A stretch of 44,524 bases of DNA from an uncultured Gemmatimonadota bacterium. GTDB taxonomy: Bacteria; Gemmatimonadota; Gemmatimonadetes; Gemmatimonadales; Gemmatimonadaceae. The notes beneath the pieces were generated by a model. That model was not told where the DNA came from and did no database searches. It was given only the letters and a program-made list of their open reading frames with translations. The stretch spans positions 1-44,524 of the forward strand of contig CAMLEQ010000002.1 of the NCBI GenBank assembly GCA_946479015.1, given 5' to 3'. A program made the translations under genes and the position numbers. This document shows positions 16,100 through 24,136 of this stretch, piece after piece (positions within the stretch are counted from its first letter, which is position 1; each line of letters begins with the position of its first letter).

Positions 16100-17199
16100 G
16101 CTCCCTCCTCCGTCGGCGCGGAGGCGGCGCCGGCCAGGCGGGTGAGCAGTGCGGATGCCCCGCCCCGCCACCGCGCGACGGCGAGCACCGCGAGCACGAG
16201 CAGCGCCTCGACGACGGATACGACCACCGAGGGGACGGCCGCCTCGCGTTGCATGGCGAGCGCGCCCGCGTCGAGCGCGCCGAACAACAGCCCGGCACCG
16301 AGCACGCCGAGGGGATCGAGTCCGGCCAGCAGCGCGACGGCGATGGCGGTGTAGCCGTAGCCCGGGGAGAGGTTCTCGTAGAGCGCGAAGGTGACGCCGG
16401 TGACCTCGATGGCGCCGGCGAGGCCGGCCAGGGCGCCGCTCGCGAGGAGAGCGTGCGTGGCCACCCGGTCGACGTCCACGAGCCCGGCGGTGCGGGCGGC
16501 ATCGGGGTTCTGCCCCACGGCGCGCAGCCGGAAGCCGGCGGCGGTGGACCGGAGCACCCACCACAGGACCGGTGGCGCGAGCAGCGCGACGACGAAGCCC
16601 CAGTGCAGACGCGTGCCGGGAAGGAGCCGCGGCAGGCGCGCCGCCATCGGAATCGGATCGCTCTGCGGGTACGCGTGGGTGGGCTCCTGGAGCGGTCCGC
16701 GCACGAGCCAGCCCACGAGGTAGAGGGCGATGAAGTTCAGCATGATCGTGCTGATGACTTCGAGCACCCCGAAGCGCGCGCGCAGCACGGCCGCGATGCC
16801 GGCCCACGCCGCGCCCGCGACCGCGCCGAGGAGGAGCGCGAGCGGGAGCGCAGCGACGCCGATTGCATGGCCGGTGCCGAGCCCCACCACCGTGGCGGCG
16901 ACGGCCCCGACGAGCAACTGTCCGTCGGCACCGATGTTCCACACGCCGGCGCGGAACGCGAGCGCGACGGCGAGACCGGTGAGGATGAGCGGCGTCGATC
17001 GCACGAGCGTGGACGAGAGCAGCGCGAAGCGGCTGCCTAACGATCCCTGCCAGAGCGCGGCGAGCGCGCGGCCGGCATCGAGGCCGGCGAGGTGCAGCGT
17101 CAGCCAGAGCGCCGCGAGCGCGACGACGACGGTGGTGGCGATGGTGGTCGCCGCGGCGAGCGCGCCGGCGGCGGAGGATCGCCGTGGGTCAGTCGGCAC
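16096..17199 (-). CDS. BMP-family ABC transporter permease, first subunit
   Basis: The 367-residue inner-membrane permease is of the NupP type. AFRAGVWNIGADGQLLVGAVAA (about 82-103) is the family mark, followed by FGVLEVISTIMLNFIALYLVGWLV, an extracytoplasmic loop, and the coupling loop LRAVGQNPDAARTAGLVDVDR near residue 230. It is longer than its partner, as is usual for the first permease of such pairs. The GTG start overlaps the end of the preceding small membrane-protein gene by 11 bases, so coupling is likely even though that gene is unrelated to ABC transporters. It pairs with the second permease (ATGA overlap) and the ATPase encoded upstream. Confidence 0.93.
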   Translation of the reverse strand: MPTDPRRSSAAGALAAATTIATTVVVALAALWLTLHLAGLDAGRALAALWQGSLGSRFALLSSTLVRSTPLILTGLAVALAFRAGVWNIGADGQLLVGAVAATVVGLGTGHAIGVAALPLALLLGAVAGAAWAGIAAVLRARFGVLEVISTIMLNFIALYLVGWLVRGPLQEPTHAYPQSDPIPMAARLPRLLPGTRLHWGFVVALLAPPVLWWVLRSTAAGFRLRAVGQNPDAARTAGLVDVDRVATHALLASGALAGLAGAIEVTGVTFALYENLSPGYGYTAIAVALLAGLDPLGVLGAGLLFGALDAGALAMQREAAVPSVVVSVVEALLVLAVLAVARWRGGASALLTRLAGAASAPTEEGA

Positions 17200-17650
17200 G
17201 CGCGCGACGCCGGATCCCGCGATATTCCACGGTGCCGCGGTCGCAGACCGTGCGGACCTCCGAGTACGGAATGGCGAAGAACGTGTACGCGCGCACGCGG
17301 GCCGAGAGCCCGCCGCACCGCGCGGCGCTCGCGTCTGAGAGCCGCTCCACGCTCACCAGGCGCACGCGGCGTACGCCATGGCGCTCGATCGGCCCGTTCC
17401 ACACCGCGCGCGCGGTGACCAGCGCCTGCGCGCCGTAGGGCTGGAGGTCCAGGGGGAGCGCGCGCAGCCCGTCGTCTATGAGCAGCCAGGGGAGCGTGCC
17501 GCCCACGCCGAGCAGCAGCACCTTCCATCCGATGCTCACCGCGGCGAGGGCGTAGAGCACTCGCCGCCGGCGCAGCGTGCGCTGGCGCAGGTCTGGCGAA
17601 GCGTGCGGCGGCTGAGTGCCGCCAGGGTGTCGGGAGAGGAACACGCTCAT
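17189..17650 (-). CDS. Small single-span membrane protein of unknown function inside the transporter operon
   Basis: The 153-residue product has a basic N-terminal part (RQRTLRRRRVLYA), one membrane span (about 33-57, ALAAVSIGWKVLLLGVGGTLPWLL), and a roughly 95-residue domain outside or inside the membrane with two Cys (ARCGGL and TVCDRG). I do not recognise a family. The ATG at 17650 is preferred; the frame extends upstream to 17842, but that part overlaps the MFS gene and is shadow-like. It has its own promoter-like sequence and also lies in the operon, 52 bases after the MFS gene, and its end overlaps the permease start. Its position suggests an accessory subunit of the transporter, but that is inference. 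Confidence 0.7.
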   Translation of the reverse strand: MSVFLSRHPGGTQPPHASPDLRQRTLRRRRVLYALAAVSIGWKVLLLGVGGTLPWLLIDDGLRALPLDLQPYGAQALVTARAVWNGPIERHGVRRVRLVSVERLSDASAARCGGLSARVRAYTFFAIPYSEVRTVCDRGTVEYRGIRRRARAD

Positions 17651-17659
17651 GCTCCGAGA

Positions 17660-17687
17660 ATAATGCATTCCGCGACGGCGCGGGCAA
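17660..17687 (-). promoter_or_regulatory. Candidate internal promoter before the small membrane-protein gene
   Basis: Minus strand: TTGCCC (17687-17682), 16-base spacer, CATTAT (17665-17660), then nine bases to the ATG. The only AT-rich patch nearby is this one. It would allow the last four operon genes to be expressed apart from the first four. Confidence 0.4.
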
Positions 17688-17702
17688 CGCGCGCACCGGC
17701 CG

Positions 17703-18962
17703 TCATCCGGCGCCGCCGGCAAGCCGTGCGGCGAGCGGGCTGCGACGCAGCCGCCACATGGCGACGATCCCGAGCACGGGGCCGATCGCCAGTGGAGCGA
17801 ACGCCCACCGCCACCCCCACCGTTCCACCCACACCGGGACACCGCGGATGCTCGCCACGGTGAGCAGGAAGCCCAGGCACGTCTGCAGGGCGAGCGCGGT
17901 GCCCACGTACTCGCGCGGCGCGAGCTCGGTGATGCACGTGGAGAACTGCGCGGAGTCGGCGACGATGGTGATACCCCAGAGCAGGGAGACGATCGCGAGC
18001 GCGATCGGCGGTCCGGCGGCCAGGCTCCCGATGCCGAGCGCGCAGGCGGCGCTCGTCGCCATGGCGACGATGGTGATGGTGGTGCGCCCGTAACGGTCGG
18101 CGAGAATGCCGGCCGCGACGCACCCCAGCGCTCCGGCGCCCACGGTGGCGAAGGCCATGGTGGCGGCGATGCCGGCGGGGAGCGCGTGGCGGGCGACGAC
18201 GGTGCCCCAGAAGAGCGCGATCCAGCTCCACATGGCGTACAGCTCCCACATGTGCCCGAGATAGCCGGCCGTCGCCAGCACCACCCCGCGGTCGCGCACC
18301 ACGCGCCCGAGCGCTGCGATGCTCACCGGCGCCGACGGCGCCTGGTACGGCCCGGGGCGCACCGTCGCCAGAAAGAGCAGCGCCGAGAGGAGCGCCGACA
18401 CGGCCGCGATGAGCACCACGGGGCGCCATGCCGTCTGGGGCGCGATGGCGTGCACCAGGTGTGGGGAAGCGGAGCCGAGCGTCAGCGCTCCCACGAGAAC
18501 GCCGATCGCCATGCCGCGGCGATCCTTCCACCAGCCGGCCACGAGCTTCATTCCCGTCGGATAGACGCCGGCCAGCGCGGCTCCGGTGATGGCGCGCAAC
18601 GCGATCGCCGCCGCGGGCGACCGTCCGGCGGTGATGATCGCGGCGGTGGCCGCCGCGGCCAGCGCGGCGCTCCAACCGGCGAGCCGTTCGGCACGCCAGC
18701 GGTCGGGGAGCATGAAGAGGGAGCTCACGAGCGTTCCGGCGACGAACCCGAGCTGCACCGCCATCGTGAGCCAGGGCGCCACCCCGGGCGCGAGATGCCA
18801 TTCGGCGGTCATCGCGGGCGCGGCCACGGTGGCACTGAACCAGGGCGCCATCCCGAGCACGAGGCAGAGCGCGAGCACGGAGAGTTGCGCGCGCGCCTGG
18901 CGGCGCGCCTCGGGAGGAGGCTGAGGCGCGGGCGGCACGCGACGGACGGGAGGGGCGCTCAC
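17703..18962 (-). CDS. Major facilitator superfamily transporter
   Basis: The 419-residue integral membrane protein has about twelve spans, starting after a Pro/Arg-rich tail (1-24). MFS marks include DRWRAERLAG in loop 2-3 and ADRYGRTTI in loop 8-9. A GVYPTGMKLVAGWWKDRRGMAIG segment at about 134-156 is like the 4-5 region of anion/cyanate/nitrate-type MFS permeases. The substrate cannot be told; organic-anion or nucleobase-like export and import are both possible. The GTG start overlaps the ATPase stop in the arrangement GTGA, so it is translationally coupled to an ABC ATPase. That is unusual, because MFS carriers do not need an ATPase. It may carry a product or counter-substrate of the importer. 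Confidence 0.9.
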   Translation of the reverse strand: MSAPPVRRVPPAPQPPPEARRQARAQLSVLALCLVLGMAPWFSATVAAPAMTAEWHLAPGVAPWLTMAVQLGFVAGTLVSSLFMLPDRWRAERLAGWSAALAAAATAAIITAGRSPAAAIALRAITGAALAGVYPTGMKLVAGWWKDRRGMAIGVLVGALTLGSASPHLVHAIAPQTAWRPVVLIAAVSALLSALLFLATVRPGPYQAPSAPVSIAALGRVVRDRGVVLATAGYLGHMWELYAMWSWIALFWGTVVARHALPAGIAATMAFATVGAGALGCVAAGILADRYGRTTITIVAMATSAACALGIGSLAAGPPIALAIVSLLWGITIVADSAQFSTCITELAPREYVGTALALQTCLGFLLTVASIRGVPVWVERWGWRWAFAPLAIGPVLGIVAMWRLRRSPLAARLAGGAG

Positions 18963-20392
18963 TCGAGTCCCACCATGGCGCGCCCGGCGGCGGTGCGCTC
19001 CGGCGCGATCTCGCGGGCGCGACCGTCGAACATGACGATCAACCGATCGGCGAGCGCCAGCACCTCGTCGAGGTCGGCGGAGTAGACCACGACGGCCGCG
19101 CCGCGGTCGCGCGCGTCGAGCAGATAGCGGTGAACGGCAGCGGTGGCGGCGATGTCGAGCCCGCGCGTGGGGCTCTCGACCACGAGCGCCTCCGGCGCGT
19201 CGTCGAGCTCCCGCGCCAGCACGAGCTTCTGCTTGTTGCCGCCGGAGAGGGTGCGCACCGGGGCGCGCGGGCCGGGCGCGCGGATGTCGAAGCGGCGCAC
19301 GACTTCGTCGGCGTGCCGCTCGACCGACGACCAGCGGATGCGCCCACGTCGCGCGCCGGCGCCGCGCAGGGCGAGGTTCTCCATGATGGAGAAGTCGAGG
19401 ACGAGTGCGTCGCGGTGGCGATCCTCCGGGACGAAGCCGATCCGTTCCGGAAGGCTGAGCGTTCCCGCGCTCGGCGCGAGGCGTCCGGCCATTGCCCGGA
19501 GCAGCTCGCGCTGACCTGCACCCTCGACCCCCGCGATGCCGAGCACCTCGCCTCCTCGCGCCACGAGGGTCGCCTCTCGCACGCGGACGGCACCGCGCGC
19601 ATCGAGCAGGGTCAATCTCTCGGCCACGATGGCGGGGGCCCCCGCTCGCCCCGGTGTCCTCGTCACTTCCACCGCCTCGGTGCCGCCGAGCATCGCGCGC
19701 GCGAGCGCGCCCTCGGACAGCTCGGCGGCCGCACCCTGGAGCACCGTTCGGCCGCGACGGAGGACGGTGATGTCGTCCGCGATCCCGAGCGCTTCGGGGA
19801 GCTTGTGCGTGATGAGCACCACCGTGCCGCCGGCGTCGGCGAAGCGGCGGAGCGTGGCCAGCAGGTCGGCGGCTTCGGCCGGGGCCAGCACCGCGGTGGG
19901 CTCATCGAGAATCAACACGCGCGCACCGCGCGAGAGTGCCTTCAGGATCTCCAGACGCTGCTGGGCCCCGACGGAGAGATCGCCCGCGCGCGCATCGGGA
20001 TCGATGGGAAGGCCCACGCGTTTCGCCAGCTCCGTCACCCGGGCGCGCGCGTCGGCGGCCCGGTAACGGCCGTGCTCCCCGAGCGCGATGTTCTCGGCGA
20101 CGGTCATCGCCGGGACGGAGGTGAAGTGCTGGTGCACCATCCCGATCCCGTGGTGGAGCGCATCGCCGGGGGAGCGCAGCTCCACGGGCTTCCCCGCCAC
20201 GCGGATGGCGCCCGCGTCCGGGTGGATCATGCCGAAGGCGACACGCATGAGCGTCGTCTTCCCCGCCCCGTTCTCGCCGAGCAGCGCGTGCACCGTGGCG
20301 GGGCGGACGCGAATCGACGCGTCGGCCAGCGCCTCGACGGCGCCGAACCAGCGGACGACGTGCTCGAGCTCGAGCGCGGCGACCTCGCTCAA
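18959..20392 (-). CDS. Double-domain ABC ATPase of a BMP-type importer
   Basis: The 477-residue cytoplasmic ATPase consists of two fused nucleotide-binding domains, as in NupO/YufO and sugar RbsA-like proteins. Domain 1 is canonical: Walker A GENGAGKTT (39-47), Q88, LSVGAQQR signature (139-146), Walker B ILDEPT with D163-E164, and H196. Domain 2 is degenerate: its Walker A is GVEGAGQRE without the usual Lys, while LSGGNKQK is intact and the Walker B region is VVESPTRGLD. So only one competent site is expected. The TTG start (20392) overlaps the Nif3 stop as TTGA; a GTG further upstream would run 46 bases into that gene. It energises the two permeases encoded downstream. Confidence 0.92.
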   Translation of the reverse strand: MSEVAALELEHVVRWFGAVEALADASIRVRPATVHALLGENGAGKTTLMRVAFGMIHPDAGAIRVAGKPVELRSPGDALHHGIGMVHQHFTSVPAMTVAENIALGEHGRYRAADARARVTELAKRVGLPIDPDARAGDLSVGAQQRLEILKALSRGARVLILDEPTAVLAPAEAADLLATLRRFADAGGTVVLITHKLPEALGIADDITVLRRGRTVLQGAAAELSEGALARAMLGGTEAVEVTRTPGRAGAPAIVAERLTLLDARGAVRVREATLVARGGEVLGIAGVEGAGQRELLRAMAGRLAPSAGTLSLPERIGFVPEDRHRDALVLDFSIMENLALRGAGARRGRIRWSSVERHADEVVRRFDIRAPGPRAPVRTLSGGNKQKLVLARELDDAPEALVVESPTRGLDIAATAAVHRYLLDARDRGAAVVVYSADLDEVLALADRLIVMFDGRAREIAPERTAAGRAMVGLE

Positions 20393-21162
20393 AGGCCGGT
20401 CGGGACGTCGATGAAGGTCCAGGGGATGTCCCACGTGCGGGAGACGTGCTCGGCGAGCGCACGCACCCCCGGGGTCTCCGTGGCGTAATGCCCCGCGTAG
20501 ATCAGCGTGATCCCCAGCTCGTCGGCGTCGATCGCCGTCCAGTGCGCACCCTCGCCAACGATGAGTGTGTCGATCCCAGCTGCCGCGGCCTCGTCGAGTG
20601 TGTCGCGCGAGGCGCCGGCGCCAGTGCAGATGGCCCAGTGACGCGTGATCCGCCCCGGCTCGGCCGGCGAGTGCCGGACCGCGCCGCCGTACCGATGCGC
20701 GAATTCATCCGCGCGGCGGATCAGCTCCGCGGTGGGGACGTTCGCCTCGCCGGCGACGCCGATGTGGATGGCCTGATGGCGCGCGAAGCCAGCGGTCGGC
20801 TCCAGTCCCAGCTCACGAGCGAGGAGCACGTTGTTGCCGAGCGTCGGGTGCGCGTCGAGCGGAAGGTGGGCGGAGTAGACGGCGAGCGGCGCGTCGAGCA
20901 GCGCGCGAACGCGGCGCAACATGGCGCGGCGGAGCGGCTGGAGCCCTCCCCAGAAGAGTCCGTGGTGGACGATGAGCAGGTTGGCGCCGCTCTCGATGGC
21001 CCCCTGAATGGTGCGCTCGCGTGCGTCGACGGCGGCCGCCACCCTCGTGATCTCCTGGTCGTGCTCCATCTGCACCCCGTTGATCGCGTTCGGGTAGTCG
21101 GGGATGTCAGCCGTACGCAGCAGGTCGTCGAGGTGCTCGGCGATGGTGGTGAGCTTCGGCAT
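20389..21162 (-). CDS. Nif3-like dinuclear metal-centre protein
   Basis: The 257-residue product belongs to the Nif3/YbgI/DUF34 family, a toroidal hexamer with a two-metal site; it is often mis-called GTP cyclohydrolase 1 type 2. The metal ligands align with those of YbgI: H66-H67 (IVHHGLFW), D103 (SAHLPLD), H225 and E229 (GHYATE). GEGAHW (203-208) is also conserved. No intermediate PII-like domain is present, so it is the short form. The ATG starts two bases after the stop of the BMP lipoprotein gene and its stop overlaps the ATPase start. Nif3 proteins act as hydrolases or metal-trafficking proteins in different reports; here the operon suggests processing of the imported compound, by inference. 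Confidence 0.92.
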   Translation of the reverse strand: MPKLTTIAEHLDDLLRTADIPDYPNAINGVQMEHDQEITRVAAAVDARERTIQGAIESGANLLIVHHGLFWGGLQPLRRAMLRRVRALLDAPLAVYSAHLPLDAHPTLGNNVLLARELGLEPTAGFARHQAIHIGVAGEANVPTAELIRRADEFAHRYGGAVRHSPAEPGRITRHWAICTGAGASRDTLDEAAAAGIDTLIVGEGAHWTAIDADELGITLIYAGHYATETPGVRALAEHVSRTWDIPWTFIDVPTGL

Positions 21163-21164
21163 GG

Positions 21165-22202
21165 TCAGCGCTTGGCGGCCGTGGTGTCCAGGAACTCGAT
21201 GCGAGGTGGTTGCAGCGCCCCGGATTCGATGGCCTTGCGCGTGGATTCGAGACGGGCGCGCAGCGACTGGGTGATCATCGCGTCGAGTGCCGGATTGATC
21301 ACGAGCTTGACCACGTCGGTGCCGGTGCCGAGGTAGATCACGTGGGGCGTGAATCGCTGGTCGTGGACCTGGCGCGCCACGGTGAGGAACGCGTGCGGGA
21401 GATCGATGACGACGCTGCCGATCGTGACGGTGGGCGCGACGTCGTTCTGATTGGAGTTGGAACCGAACACGTAGACGCCCTTCGACTCCTTCGCCGCCTG
21501 GAAGATGCCGAGCCCGGCGGCATCGGCGTTCTGAAAGATGAAGTCGGCGCCACGCTGGATCTGGGCGAGCGCCTGCTCTTTCCCGGCGCTCGCGTCATCC
21601 CAGTTGCCGATGTAGGAGCGAAGGACCTTCACCTTGGGATCCACGGCGTGCACGCCGGCCTCGAACGCGAGAAAGCTGCTCTTCACGGGCGGGAGCTCGG
21701 TGCCGCCGATGGTGCCGACCACGTGCGTGCGCGTGAGCGTGCCGGCGACGATCCCCGCGAGATACGATGGTTCCTCGAAGCCGAAGACCATCGGCGCGAC
21801 GTTCGGCCCGACGCGGTTGCCCGAGGTGGTGATGTAGATCGTGTGCGGGTACTCGGGGCCGACGCGCGATGCGGCGTCCTGGAACTCGAAGCCGTGGCCG
21901 AACACGAGCGAGTATCCCTGGGCGCCGTACTGGCGGAAGTTCTCCTCGAAATCGGCGGGGGTGGCCACCTGGATGTGGCTGATGCGCGCGCCGAGGCTGT
22001 CGCGGATGCGAAGGAGTCCCTGGTACGCGCCGGCGTTCCAGGCGTGGTCGGACACCGGCCCCGGGGTGAGGAGCGCGACCTTGAACGTGGACGAGTCGGC
22101 CGCCGCGGTGCGGTCGACCGAGCTACCGCCACCGCACGCGCCGAGGACCGCGATGTGGAGAAGTGTGGACAACCAGACGGCGCGTCTGTGGAATAGTCGC
22201 AT
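21165..22202 (-). CDS. BMP-family substrate-binding lipoprotein
   Basis: The 345-residue lipoprotein is the binding subunit of the importer. The signal (MRLFHRRAVWLSTLLHIAVLGAC) has lipobox VLGAC with C23, then a Gly/Ser linker. The mature part follows the basic-membrane-protein/PnrA/Med fold: FKVALLTPGPVSDHAWNAGAYQGL (39-62; with D52, W55 and N56 in the ligand cleft of PnrA), VFGHGFEFQDAA, and FQNADAAGLGIFQAAKE. Relatives bind purine nucleosides or riboflavin, so the likely ligand is nucleoside-like, but it is not proven. This is the first gene of the operon. There is no Shine-Dalgarno box before the ATG, and the upstream region ends 60 bases away at the fold-back point. Confidence 0.92.
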   Translation of the reverse strand: MRLFHRRAVWLSTLLHIAVLGACGGGSSVDRTAAADSSTFKVALLTPGPVSDHAWNAGAYQGLLRIRDSLGARISHIQVATPADFEENFRQYGAQGYSLVFGHGFEFQDAASRVGPEYPHTIYITTSGNRVGPNVAPMVFGFEEPSYLAGIVAGTLTRTHVVGTIGGTELPPVKSSFLAFEAGVHAVDPKVKVLRSYIGNWDDASAGKEQALAQIQRGADFIFQNADAAGLGIFQAAKESKGVYVFGSNSNQNDVAPTVTIGSVVIDLPHAFLTVARQVHDQRFTPHVIYLGTGTDVVKLVINPALDAMITQSLRARLESTRKAIESGALQPPRIEFLDTTAAKR

Positions 22203-22322
22203 AACGCGAGGGGAGGTACCGGGTTAGCCAGGTGTTGAAAACATGGGGGCGGTGCGCCGGCATGCCGGCGCACCGCCCCCATGTTTTCAACACCTGGCTA
22301 ACCCGGTACCTCCCCTCGCGTT
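22203..22322. other. Turn-around point of the palindrome and truncated upstream region of the BMP operon
   Basis: These 120 bases separate the two divergent start codons of the BMP lipoprotein gene. The centre reads gccggcatgccggc with the symmetry axis between 22262 and 22263, flanked by GC-rich sequence and then by ttttcaacacc and its complement. Only the 60 bases on each side can be genuine upstream DNA of the operon. I see no convincing -35/-10 pair or Shine-Dalgarno box in them, so the native promoter is probably missing. Confidence 0.85.
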
Positions 22323-23360
22323 ATGCGACTATTCCACAGACGCGCCGTCTGGTTGTCCACACTTCTCCACATCGCGGTCCTCGGCGCGTGCGGTGGCGGT
22401 AGCTCGGTCGACCGCACCGCGGCGGCCGACTCGTCCACGTTCAAGGTCGCGCTCCTCACCCCGGGGCCGGTGTCCGACCACGCCTGGAACGCCGGCGCGT
22501 ACCAGGGACTCCTTCGCATCCGCGACAGCCTCGGCGCGCGCATCAGCCACATCCAGGTGGCCACCCCCGCCGATTTCGAGGAGAACTTCCGCCAGTACGG
22601 CGCCCAGGGATACTCGCTCGTGTTCGGCCACGGCTTCGAGTTCCAGGACGCCGCATCGCGCGTCGGCCCCGAGTACCCGCACACGATCTACATCACCACC
22701 TCGGGCAACCGCGTCGGGCCGAACGTCGCGCCGATGGTCTTCGGCTTCGAGGAACCATCGTATCTCGCGGGGATCGTCGCCGGCACGCTCACGCGCACGC
22801 ACGTGGTCGGCACCATCGGCGGCACCGAGCTCCCGCCCGTGAAGAGCAGCTTTCTCGCGTTCGAGGCCGGCGTGCACGCCGTGGATCCCAAGGTGAAGGT
22901 CCTTCGCTCCTACATCGGCAACTGGGATGACGCGAGCGCCGGGAAAGAGCAGGCGCTCGCCCAGATCCAGCGTGGCGCCGACTTCATCTTTCAGAACGCC
23001 GATGCCGCCGGGCTCGGCATCTTCCAGGCGGCGAAGGAGTCGAAGGGCGTCTACGTGTTCGGTTCCAACTCCAATCAGAACGACGTCGCGCCCACCGTCA
23101 CGATCGGCAGCGTCGTCATCGATCTCCCGCACGCGTTCCTCACCGTGGCGCGCCAGGTCCACGACCAGCGATTCACGCCCCACGTGATCTACCTCGGCAC
23201 CGGCACCGACGTGGTCAAGCTCGTGATCAATCCGGCACTCGACGCGATGATCACCCAGTCGCTGCGCGCCCGTCTCGAATCCACGCGCAAGGCCATCGAA
23301 TCCGGGGCGCTGCAACCACCTCGCATCGAGTTCCTGGACACCACGGCCGCCAAGCGCTGA
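22323..23360 (+). CDS. BMP-family substrate-binding lipoprotein, mirror copy
   Basis: Same 345 residues as 21165-22202. Its start codon is 60 bases from the fold-back point, facing away from its twin. Confidence 0.92.
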   Translation: MRLFHRRAVWLSTLLHIAVLGACGGGSSVDRTAAADSSTFKVALLTPGPVSDHAWNAGAYQGLLRIRDSLGARISHIQVATPADFEENFRQYGAQGYSLVFGHGFEFQDAASRVGPEYPHTIYITTSGNRVGPNVAPMVFGFEEPSYLAGIVAGTLTRTHVVGTIGGTELPPVKSSFLAFEAGVHAVDPKVKVLRSYIGNWDDASAGKEQALAQIQRGADFIFQNADAAGLGIFQAAKESKGVYVFGSNSNQNDVAPTVTIGSVVIDLPHAFLTVARQVHDQRFTPHVIYLGTGTDVVKLVINPALDAMITQSLRARLESTRKAIESGALQPPRIEFLDTTAAKR

Positions 23361-23362
23361 CC

Positions 23363-24136
23363 ATGCCGAAGCTCACCACCATCGCCGAGCACCTCGACGA
23401 CCTGCTGCGTACGGCTGACATCCCCGACTACCCGAACGCGATCAACGGGGTGCAGATGGAGCACGACCAGGAGATCACGAGGGTGGCGGCCGCCGTCGAC
23501 GCACGCGAGCGCACCATTCAGGGGGCCATCGAGAGCGGCGCCAACCTGCTCATCGTCCACCACGGACTCTTCTGGGGAGGGCTCCAGCCGCTCCGCCGCG
23601 CCATGTTGCGCCGCGTTCGCGCGCTGCTCGACGCGCCGCTCGCCGTCTACTCCGCCCACCTTCCGCTCGACGCGCACCCGACGCTCGGCAACAACGTGCT
23701 CCTCGCTCGTGAGCTGGGACTGGAGCCGACCGCTGGCTTCGCGCGCCATCAGGCCATCCACATCGGCGTCGCCGGCGAGGCGAACGTCCCCACCGCGGAG
23801 CTGATCCGCCGCGCGGATGAATTCGCGCATCGGTACGGCGGCGCGGTCCGGCACTCGCCGGCCGAGCCGGGGCGGATCACGCGTCACTGGGCCATCTGCA
23901 CTGGCGCCGGCGCCTCGCGCGACACACTCGACGAGGCCGCGGCAGCTGGGATCGACACACTCATCGTTGGCGAGGGTGCGCACTGGACGGCGATCGACGC
24001 CGACGAGCTGGGGATCACGCTGATCTACGCGGGGCATTACGCCACGGAGACCCCGGGGGTGCGTGCGCTCGCCGAGCACGTCTCCCGCACGTGGGACATC
24101 CCCTGGACCTTCATCGACGTCCCGACCGGCCTTTGA
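23363..24136 (+). CDS. Nif3-like protein, mirror copy
   Basis: Same 257 residues as 20389-21162, ligands H66, H67, D103, H225 and E229. Confidence 0.92.
   Translation: MPKLTTIAEHLDDLLRTADIPDYPNAINGVQMEHDQEITRVAAAVDARERTIQGAIESGANLLIVHHGLFWGGLQPLRRAMLRRVRALLDAPLAVYSAHLPLDAHPTLGNNVLLARELGLEPTAGFARHQAIHIGVAGEANVPTAELIRRADEFAHRYGGAVRHSPAEPGRITRHWAICTGAGASRDTLDEAAAAGIDTLIVGEGAHWTAIDADELGITLIYAGHYATETPGVRALAEHVSRTWDIPWTFIDVPTGL

Noticed and set aside
14043..16502. An 819-codon minus-strand frame and a 620-codon plus-strand frame over the permease and phosphoesterase genes.
   Set aside because: Both are low-complexity shadows; the true frames carry clear permease and phosphoesterase motifs.
15194..16942. 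A fused 582-codon frame that includes the second permease.
   Set aside because: Its first 281 codons are a shadow of the first permease; the real start is ATG 16099 with a ribosome-binding site and ATGA overlap.
22203..22322. A hairpin telomere or phage-like linear replicon as the cause of the central palindrome.
   Set aside because: No protelomerase, partition or phage genes are present, and the content is chromosomal housekeeping. It remains a formal alternative only.
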